Source: Rhabditophanes sp. KR3021 | Taxonomy: Eukaryota; Nematoda; Chromadorea; Rhabditida; Alloionematidae | Assembly: GCA_963281155.1 (NCBI GenBank) | Contig: CAUJLY010000001.1 | Span: 6,076,001 to 6,140,000 of the forward strand | Direction of reading: 5' to 3' | Length of the DNA: 64,000 bases | In this document: positions 56,213-64,000 of the stretch, piece after piece | How the letters are laid out: every line of letters begins with the position of its first letter | Numbering within the stretch: position 1 is the first letter of the stretch | Notes under the pieces: model-generated | What the model was told of the DNA's origin: nothing | The model's database searches: none | What the model saw: the letters and a program-made list of their open reading frames with translations, nothing else | Made by a program: the position numbers and the translations under genes

Positions 56213-59200
56213 ATGTCCGGAGTACTTAACGAAGAAGATCACATTGATGATCAAATTCCAAGTGATTGCTACTTGGAAGAAGGATTTCACGAAGAAGAAA
56301 GAATAATCGACGAAGAGCCTCGTTTCAAGTATAATCGTGTTTTTAACGACATTTCCCAATTATTTGAAAGAGAAATTCCAACGGCAATGACTGTAGCAGA
56401 CAAATTCATAGGTATTGCAACTTCCAAGGGATTCATCGTTCTGTTCGATTTCAATGGAGATAGTCATCGAGAAATACCAACTCGTAAGCACAAAACACCT
56501 GTCATTTCCTTATCCTTTGATGACAATTGCAATTATCTCGCCAGTTTAAGTACCGATGGGATGGTTTCTGTTCTTGGAATCGGACTAGATGATTTCAACA
56601 TGTTCCAGCAAGTTATACCAGTCCCAAGATGTATTATTTTGTCCAAAGACTATGGCATTCGCGGGAGTGGACAAAAAATGATTGTAGCTGGACGAGAGCT
56701 AAAAATTCTCAAACGACGACTTATACGTATCTCTGAAGAGGTAAGTTCACAACATAAAAACAAATAATTTTTGATTCAGAGACTGTATGCTGGACTTGAC
56801 AAAGACGGATTTATATCTGCTTTAAGTTGGAGGAAGTCGCTAATTGCATTTTCCAACATTTCCGGCACTCGGATATGGGATTTAAAGCAAAATGCTATTG
56901 TGTCTTGGATTCAACCAGGCATGAATTTAGAGAGATGTCCCTTGTCACGTTATCCGCCAAATCATTGTTGGATTAGTGATAATGAGTTGGCAATTGGGTG
57001 GCTGTCTAAGTTGACAGTCGTTAAGATTGAGATGCAAGAAATTGCAAAAGGAATCTCTGCGTATACTAATGCCGGTATAACTAAAAACTGGACTTTAAAT
57101 AATTCGATGTTAGTTGCTGGATTGAATTATGTTTCAGAAGGAGACGATAAGGGGGAATTTTTGATATTTGGCATCAAGAAAGAAGATAAGGATGTTTTGG
57201 ATGGGTCCAATGTTGGTAAGTTGAGTAATTACCATCAATTCAGTTCCATTTATTTGGATAAGTTTTCCAATCACTAAATTTGAATATTATTAAGGATTAA
57301 GACATTTAGAACAAGAAATTTAATTAAAGAAAAATACAGCAAAAATTAACTAACAATGCTTTCACCTAAACACAGCTTAACTATTTTGTTCGGCAATACA
57401 ACATGCACGAATACACATATAATGGTTCATATAATTTCCACCCAATCTTCTACCACCATTTATATATCTATAGACTCCCAAGATCTCCAGCTGAGATTAC
57501 ATTTCTATACTTTTTTTCCCTTAGCATAAATCGAGTTTTCTACCCCAATGACCCATCGTAAATGCACAACTACCATGTTTTTCCTGCAGTTTGGGAAATA
57601 CATGCAAGTAGTACTGTTGGGAGAAAAGTATTATCAATAGTATGGTCTTTAAAGAATGCTATTCTTCCTTGATGGGTGGAAAGAACTTTTTTGTGATTGC
57701 ATTTCTTTGAACGCATTCAACATTTACTTCATAATTTTGATAAACAGGAATTAGTTGGAATTCATCTCCAACGCACCTGTCAGGATGGAAAGCCGAATAG
57801 ATTAATGCAGATGGCAATTTTGCACCTTTTCTTCTTTTGGAATAAACGAGATTAATTGCTCCATTTATTAACTCCCTTCCTCAATGAAATGATTGGGGTC
57901 TCTGTGTTGCGCAATTCGTTAGTGAGCATCATATCCTTCTCCTCCGATGTTAATAAAGAAACCAGTGATCTTGAATTTCCCTAAATAAGTAAAATAAAAA
58001 GTATGAAGATTTAAAACTACGCGATGCTGATCCACATATTTATCCCTATCAAACTTGCGACAGTTCTCTATATCACAAACAAAGAACTGAGATAGTTGTG
58101 GCTTCTACAAGTTAAAATAATTCAAGCCGAAATCATTTAGAGAGAACCTTCTTCTGCTCATACCATCTCCGATAAAACGTCCAACAACAATTTAAAATTA
58201 GACATTTTATGCAGTGACAAAGAAGCTGAAGCATTTAAATTAGTAAAATGATAGAGATATTTTTTAAAACTTACTATAACCGTCTTCCTAGTCCATTGAT
58301 TCACCCATACCCGTTATTTCTCTGGCATTATTTAATTTAATGTAAATTAACTCTTGGTATTAAAATAACTACATTGTGGGGGACAATGGAGCCATTCCAA
58401 ATATATTAAAATTATCACTAATACATGGCCACTTTGTCAAATTGCCTAGACATGATTTTTAATGATGAATTTTAGGAGATCAGACGATTAAATCTTCGTG
58501 GCTTTTGGGTAATGATTCGAGGAGCGTTATTTCTTTTGGCGGACAAACTATGGTTAATGGAGTTCAGGGAATAGTGGGGCAAATTTGCTTAACATTAATC
58601 AGAGGAGATGATCGCGAAAGTTACGAAGTGTCGTCCGAAGATACGATTGATATGAATAATGCTTTCCCCTCACAACTGTATAAATTTAAATTATTCAGCA
58701 TACCCTTTGAAAATGACTTCTATTTGTTAGGAGATCGTGCATTATTCAAGGCGAAAACAATTCCAATCAAAGAAAGACTTGATTACAAGATAAATCACGG
58801 AATGTTTGATACTGCATTTGAATTTGCCAAAGAGCATGAAAGTAGATTAGACGCAATGGATGTAAAATATGTGGGCAGACTCTTGATGGAGGAGTTATTT
58901 AAGACACAACAGTTTGTAAAAGCTGTCAAATATATTCCAGCTGTCTGTGCGGCCGACAAAGCCGAATGGGAATATATGATAAGAGAATTCGAAACTGAAA
59001 AGCAATTGTCTAGAATTGCGAATATTGTTCCTACAAATAATCCAAGGCTTGAGACTGAATACTACCAAAGAATATTAGAAACTACATTATGCACAAACGT
59101 TAAAGTATTTAGAAAGTTAATTATGTCTTGGGATCCTGAAGTCTATGATAATGGGAAAATATCAAGAACTGTGATGGCTCGAATGAAGAGCATCAAAATT

Positions 59201-61226
59201 GAGAATGATTTAAAAGAACAATCGAACAAAAAAGAAGGTGAACATGACAAAAATGACATTTTTGTTGATTTGATTCAGTGTTTGGCCAAAATCAGATCTG
59301 ACCAGAAGAACTTTGTAGAAGTTGTCAAAATTTATCTGCTGATTGGAGACAAAGCAATTTTCAAAATTATTGAGCAGAACCATCTATTCAGTGAAGTTAA
59401 GGAACAATTGAATGATTTGATGAGAATAGATTCAAGTGAAACTATCAAATTAATCCGGAAAAACGAAGATCAGGTGGCAACAAAAGATGTGCTGGAGCAA
59501 ATAAAAAAACAGCCATTATTCTTAATTGACTATCTTCTCAAATCATTCGCAAAAAACAAAGCTATGACGTATGGAGATCAGGTTCGCTTTATTAAATTAA
59601 ATATAATTAACACATTTGATACCATTATTATCCTCAAACAATTCTCCTAGGATAAGATCGGCACTTTATCATTCATTTCATTAAACATGTGATGGACTTC
59701 TTCAGATAACGACTTGCCTAAACCAGGATTTTTGAGTTGTGGTCTAAGAGAGTTAATTAGGATAGACTCAACGTTCTCCGCAACTTATTTTGATTGATAC
59801 CACTTTTTCATACAATAACACCCTCTTACCAAATGACGTATCGTGAATAACCACCTAATAAGGGGCGATCTTAGCTCTAAAATAAACAAAATGAATTAGC
59901 AAATGTATATTTGATCTCGAATATAGCCATGACACGTAAATAGCTTTAGCTAATAATTAAATTCGAAGGTAAAAGTCTTAAACCAATGTTGGTAGAGTCT
60001 GTCGCTAACACCAAAATTTAAAAATTAAAAACATGTAATCTTTATGCATTAATAATTATTTTAATAACGGAAACAGGCAGTTAAAATGATTGCAAAGTAT
60101 AAAAGCAATGCACTGATGGGATTTTTTAAACGATACGACAACTATACACTAGATAAAGCAATAGAAGTATGTAAAAAGTACAATTTGATTGAAGAACTAA
60201 TTTTTTTGCTGGCCAGATCTGGTGCAAATGGAAGAAAGGAAGCTCTTGGTAAGTTTATTAAATAAGATGGTATCAAATTCAATAGTTTCCTCTTGGAACT
60301 CAATCTTTGGGCTTAAAAGGGAACGTTTACTAGCGAATAAAGTGTCTTGCAGGAGCAGCTTAGCGACTTCATCCTTCTTCTCTGCAAACATGAAGCAGAC
60401 TATTTCATAAAAGAGCTCCCCTGAGTCACTATTTGCTACTTCGCCTCTAGAATATTCATTTAAAACAGTTCATATATCCTAGAAGCAAGCCCAAAGGACG
60501 TTTTGATTTATAATTGGTAGATACCATTATTGTGAGAGACAATGTACATAATTTAACGTAATTATTAAAAATATAAAAAAATTCAATAAGCTAATATTAA
60601 TTAACACTTTAGGATACATTATTAATACACTTCATAATATTAACAAAGCCTTGGATTTTTGCAAAGACCATATTAACGACAACAATTTGATTCCACTGCT
60701 AATTGACTTAAGTGTTGGCAATGCAAAATATGTTAAAGTTATTCTTGAAGCTGCCGGGAGTATGATTGATCTTGCAGATATAATTGACAAAATTCCAGAT
60801 GATATGTTAATTGAAGAGTTGGGTTCGTCAATCATCAAGCTGATAAATACATGTGATATGGAAGTAGATAATCTGCGGTTGTGTAATCACGCAATTTTAG
60901 ATGAGTTCAGTGATGTTTATGATCAGATACTAGATGATTCTTACAACTATATCAAGTTTAACGACAACTCTAAGTGTATCGAATGTCAATTGAATGCTGT
61001 AGGTAGTACAAGCGAATGGAATGCTTTTTATTGTCAACATATGTATCATGAAGTTTGTTACAATGAAACTTATGAAGAAAGCGGAATCATTCGCCCAAGG
61101 TCAATTACGGTTGTTTCGAATGCTAATCCAATTGACGAAGCAGAAGAGTTGTTAAATCATTATCGTTGCATCAAATGTCACGATACCGATAAACCTTATA
61201 AAGATGCCAAAGTAATATACTCGTAA
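56213..61226 (+). CDS. VPS41: VPS41, HOPS tethering complex subunit
   Basis: Five exons, 56213-56740, 56780-57215, 58476-59581, 60077-60248 and 60613-61226; phases consistent, 951 residues. An acidic N-terminus leads to PRFKYNRVFNDI (family EPKLKYERL) and WD40 beta-propeller blades (TVADKFIGIATSKGFIVLFD; GTRIWDLKQNAIVSW). A clathrin-heavy-chain repeat/alpha-solenoid follows (ERLDYKINHGMFDTAFEFAK; QNHLFSEVKEQLNDLM). The C-terminal RING-H2 has CIECQL, FYCQHMYHEVC and CIKCH. VPS41 links HOPS to endosomes and lysosomes for late fusion. Three introns are long (1260, 495 and 364 bp) against 39 bp for the other, and each carries antisense coding debris. Confidence 0.93.
57540..58205 (-). pseudogene. 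Antisense coding remnant in VPS41 intron 2
   Basis: Minus-strand pieces: MSNFKLLLDVLSEMV, then LSQFFVCDIENCRKFDRDKY with Cys/His spacing like a zinc finger, a possible 47-bp intron, SLVSLLTSEEKDMMLTNELR, and HPDRCVGDEFQLIPVYQNYE...VECVQRNAITKKFFP. Frame changes and stops separate them. Family not recognised; clear coding-like composition. Confidence 0.45.
59647..59880 (-). pseudogene. Antisense coding remnant in VPS41 intron 3
   Basis: Reads VAENVESILINSLRPQLKNP then SLSEEVHHMFNEMNDKVPIL to a TAG at 59647, with a stop just before VAEN. The end may align weakly with the C-terminus of the SUCLG2-intron remnant (K.S...M..E..D...L), which is suggestive only. Confidence 0.35.
60249..60460 (-). 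pseudogene. Antisense coding remnant in VPS41 intron 4
   Basis: Reads EVANSDSGELFYEIVCFMF, then AEKKDEVAKLLLQDTLFASK, RSLL, and on to an AATAAA on the minus strand near the VPS41 donor. It matches the SUCLG2-intron remnant [24 protein letters not shown] at about half the positions, which is strong evidence for a shared family. Confidence 0.6.
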
Positions 61227-61587
61227 ATATGTCTCATTTATATGCATAAAAATTTTAATAAAAAAGTTGCTGTGTTTGCTTGTTGAAGGACGCTGATCGG
61301 TAGATAACACAGTGTTATCAGTTACACACACCCTATTCGTATAGTTTTCTTTTTTTAGAACATCACATTAATGTTTAAAAAGATATGAATTAGTAAATTC
61401 TGGTTTATTTGTCTCATTTTAAATAGCAAATGTTAAAAAATATTTGTTTGTTTTTTACTCAAATCCCGTTTTAAGCGATCACTTTTCCATCTATAAGTCT
61501 TGGACAGAAAGTTTGCCACATTTTAAACGCAAGTTGTTAAATTAGGGGTCATCACAAAAATTCAAACGCGAGATTGGACAACTAATC
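61227..61587. other. Intergenic gap
   Basis: 361 bp; AATAAA for VPS41 near 61256; no gene seen. Confidence 0.5.
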
Positions 61588-63005
61588 ATGAGGGATGTTA
61601 TTTTTTATGTCTTTGATCCAAGGGATATCAATTCCGCTGATTACAATTGGACGGATAGACAAATTAAAAAATGCAAAAGTATTGTAAAAGTAAGTTAGCC
61701 TAACATGTACATTACTTACCTTTTATATATTGATTTAGATTATCCGCGATAAGAACTTAAAATCTGAACTCATTAAGGAAGAAGAATGCCTTGAAAAGAA
61801 AAAGGATAAAGTCAAAAGTAATTACTTTGTATTAGGCAGATTCCAAGGTCCTGTGTTTGAGCATTTAGTATCAATCGGGGCCAAGATTATAGGGTTCCCG
61901 CTAATTTACGAAACCTTAGATATTAATAAACCTTTACCTGGATCTAGGAAGCCACTTTATTCTAAATTTATGCATAATGAGGAAGTGGCATTTACACTTA
62001 TTGGAAAAGACGAAAGAGTAAGTTTTTATTTTTACTTATTGAGATTATCATTCAATTTAGATTAGGTTGCAAAAGTTAGTTGAATACATGGGTGGGAGAG
62101 TAAATCCTGGCATCAGCGTGACAACCACGATGTTGATTTCAACTAGATGTGATCCGGGTTCCGAAAAGTACAAGTTATTTTGCTGCAATGATAAAAACGT
62201 TACTCTGCCGGCATTTGTCGACAAAGCCTTTGCAAATTTGGAAACTTTAGGAAGGAGTGTTCCAGCTAATTCTGACAAATTTGCTTGTCAGATATTTACT
62301 GATATGGTGTTTTCAGCTTCTGGAATTGAAATAGACAGCAGGGGCTATATTGATACTATGGCTAAAAATCGTGGAGGAAAATATAGTGGTCAAATGAAGA
62401 AAGATGTCACAACACACTTAATCTGCAATTATTCTTGTGGTGAGAAATGGAAAGTTGCGAAAAAATGGGGCAATGTAAACCTTGTCAGTTTGGAATGGTT
62501 CCTTCAGTCAATGGAGAGCGATTTTGTTTTTCCGTATGATAGATTTCCCGTCCCAGGTTCAGTTGATAAAGCGTTTGCTACGCCAGTTAATCCGGGGACA
62601 GTGTTTCCGAATTTTTCGATGGATGAGAGCAAAGAATTAATTGAAAAGCCTCAAAATTTTCTTAAAATTTCATCAATTAACAAAAAAGAACGTTTGCTAA
62701 GAAGATTCTCTACTTGTTCAAGAGATTCAACAAATAACAAATCCTTCAGACATGATTCTTCCTTCAGAATAAATTCCAATTCCTGTTTTACTGGTGACGA
62801 AAACAACGATGTCTCAATCAAAGTGTATACAAGTATCAACGATACGATTGATGCAATGAGTGAATCAACAGATGCCATAGACTTTCAACAAGCTTTTATT
62901 GAAAAGAAAAAGTTATTGCCAAAGATAAAGGAAAAAATTATTACTACAAATTTTGATGGTGATTTTGACGATATGTTTGGCGAATTTGATGACCATTTGG
63001 AGTAG
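61588..63005 (+). CDS. TOPBP1: Short TopBP1/Dpb11-like triple-BRCT protein
   Basis: Three exons, 61588-61689, 61739-62017 and 62061-63005 (49 and 43 bp introns, phase 0), give 441 residues. The arrangement follows BRCT0-1-2 of TopBP1: FVLGRFQGPVFEHLVSIGAK (TopBP1 YICDPFSGVVFDHLKKLG), then LVEYMGGRVNPGISVTTTML, then FTDMVFSASGIEIDSRGYID with GGKYSGQMKKDVTTHLIC (TopBP1 GGQYMGQLKMNECTHLIV) and VSLEWFLQSM. TopBP1 links 9-1-1 and Treslin to ATR activation and origin firing. After BRCT2 only a Ser-rich and acidic tail remains (DFDDMFGEFDDHLE), so the later BRCTs and the canonical ATR-activating region are absent. Confidence 0.82.
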
Positions 63006-63350
63006 TCACAAACTAATATAATCACCTTTTTTAATCATATTTAATTTTCCCTAGTCAAATAGAGTACTTTCAATTCACTTTAATAAAATTTGTGTACTCC
63101 TTAGTGATCTCTTTTTACTCAAATACGATAATAAAAATGCTTAACTAATTAAATTTAAACAATTTTAAATTAATTTGCTTAGGTGAATCAAATTACAGCC
63201 TACAAATTTCAATTTTAATGACAAAGTTAAGGAGAATGTGTATTTTTCACATAAGTATACGTATCCATTAAGCAAAAGCGATTATTTGAATCAAATACTA
63301 TTTTCAAGTTTAATGGCAACTTACTTAAAAATAAAACAATATTCAAATAT

Positions 63351-63563
63351 TCAAGGCACAAATATCTTACTTCTTGTTAAACTTTTATCGGACTTCGTAT
63401 GAGAAAATGGCTTATTAAAGTCGAAAATAAGCATGACACTTGTATTGGCATTAATAATTCTGGCACCGCCAGTGTAGAGGAAAATAATTCTTGTATAATC
63501 AGAATAATTTTTGAATTTTTTTTCTATTTTTTCCATTTTAGAGTTTCTCCGAGTGAATGACAT
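63351..63563 (-). CDS. Possible small hypothetical protein or first exon
   Basis: A 70-residue ATG frame, MSFTRRNSKMEKIEKKFKNY... with a hydrophobic middle (RIIFLYTGGARIINANTSVM). A GTAAGA donor occurs near its end at about 63363, but I could not find a convincing continuation. No family recognised. Confidence 0.25.
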   Translation of the reverse strand: MSFTRRNSKMEKIEKKFKNYSDYTRIIFLYTGGARIINANTSVMLIFDFNKPFSHTKSDKSLTRSKIFVP

Positions 63564-64000
63564 TGCTCGAATTCAAAGAAATGATGATCATTTTACTACA
63601 TATAAATGTTAGCAAAGCTTTATTTAGTACAATGTCTTGTTTAGTAAAGATGGTAAAAATATAAAAAATAGTTTATGGAAATGATTTAACTATTTTCGCT
63701 AGCCATATCAGTTGCATAAGATTATTTGCTTATTTTATTGAAAATTGATCAATTTTAATCTGAATTATCACATTTAATTAAATCATTATAAAAAAGTGTA
63801 AACAAAGTATAAATGTGTAGTTGTTATAAATAAACATGTGAAGATCAAATACAACTATGTAAACAAGTGAAATATCAAAACACTTTTGAAATATAGATTT
63901 ACTCAAAAATGTTTTAAAATAACAAAAATAGTTTAAAGCAAGTTGAACGTGGTATCAAAAATGAGGAAATCTGTTGTCAAGTTATTATTTATTTAATACT
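63564..64000. other. AT-rich window end, no gene seen
   Basis: No supported coding or structured feature in the last 437 bp. Confidence 0.5.

Noticed and set aside
56213..57277. VPS41 WD40 part as a separate short gene ending KFSNH
   Set aside because: The stop at 57277 lies beyond a GTAAGT donor at 57216, and joining to 58476 restores phase and VPS41 homology.

Overview
The window is a gene-dense, very AT-rich piece of a nuclear animal genome. Evidence for a metazoan: a DOCK6/7/8-family exchange factor, a calpain-15/SOL protease, NRDE2, a heterotrimeric G-protein alpha subunit, an anosmin-like FnIII protein, peritrophin-type chitin-binding domains and a mitochondrial GTP-specific succinyl-CoA ligase beta chain. 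All three standard stop codons are used as stops. Most introns are only about 36-60 bp (GT...AG). That fits a small, compact animal genome, such as an orthonectid-like or other reduced lophotrochozoan; the exact taxon is inference. I saw no tRNA, rRNA, CRISPR, prokaryotic or viral features.

Layout. 1-13 kb: chitin-binding protein (5' end outside the window), a coiled-coil protein, a MARCH-type E3 ligase, an Hrs/HGS protein that lacks its usual N-terminal half, NRDE2, TVP23 and mitoribosomal L43. 13-20 kb: NEMF (preceded in frame by a DRG-GTPase-like N-terminal exon), NAA10, D-aminoacyl-tRNA deacylase and an RNF212/ZHP-3-like meiotic RING protein. 20-33 kb: an anosmin-like membrane protein, calpain-15, GOLT1, a strongly divergent G-alpha and a decayed M14 carboxypeptidase. 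34-41 kb: three poorly known genes (one BTB), an Old-Yellow-Enzyme-like oxidoreductase 48 bp upstream of a secreted unknown protein, and a dead BTB-kelch gene. 41-53 kb: SUCLG2 and a large DOCK gene. 54-63 kb: UVRAG/ATG14-family protein followed 116 bp later by VPS41, then a short TopBP1-like BRCT protein.

Three patterns link the genes. (1) Endolysosomal traffic is well represented (Hrs, MARCH, TVP23, GOLT1, UVRAG-like, VPS41); UVRAG-like and VPS41 look like one operon. (2) Several start codons lie 4-35 nt after a splice-acceptor-like site with no coding exon upstream, and the first gene of the tightest same-strand pairs lacks AATAAA. This suggests spliced-leader trans-splicing. (3) Seven introns are exceptionally long (245-1358 bp) in SUCLG2, DOCK and VPS41. 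Six of them carry decayed coding sequence antisense to the host gene, and at least some of these belong to one C2H2-like family. The gene models below were built by hand from splice signals and reading-frame continuity; none has been checked against transcripts or databases.
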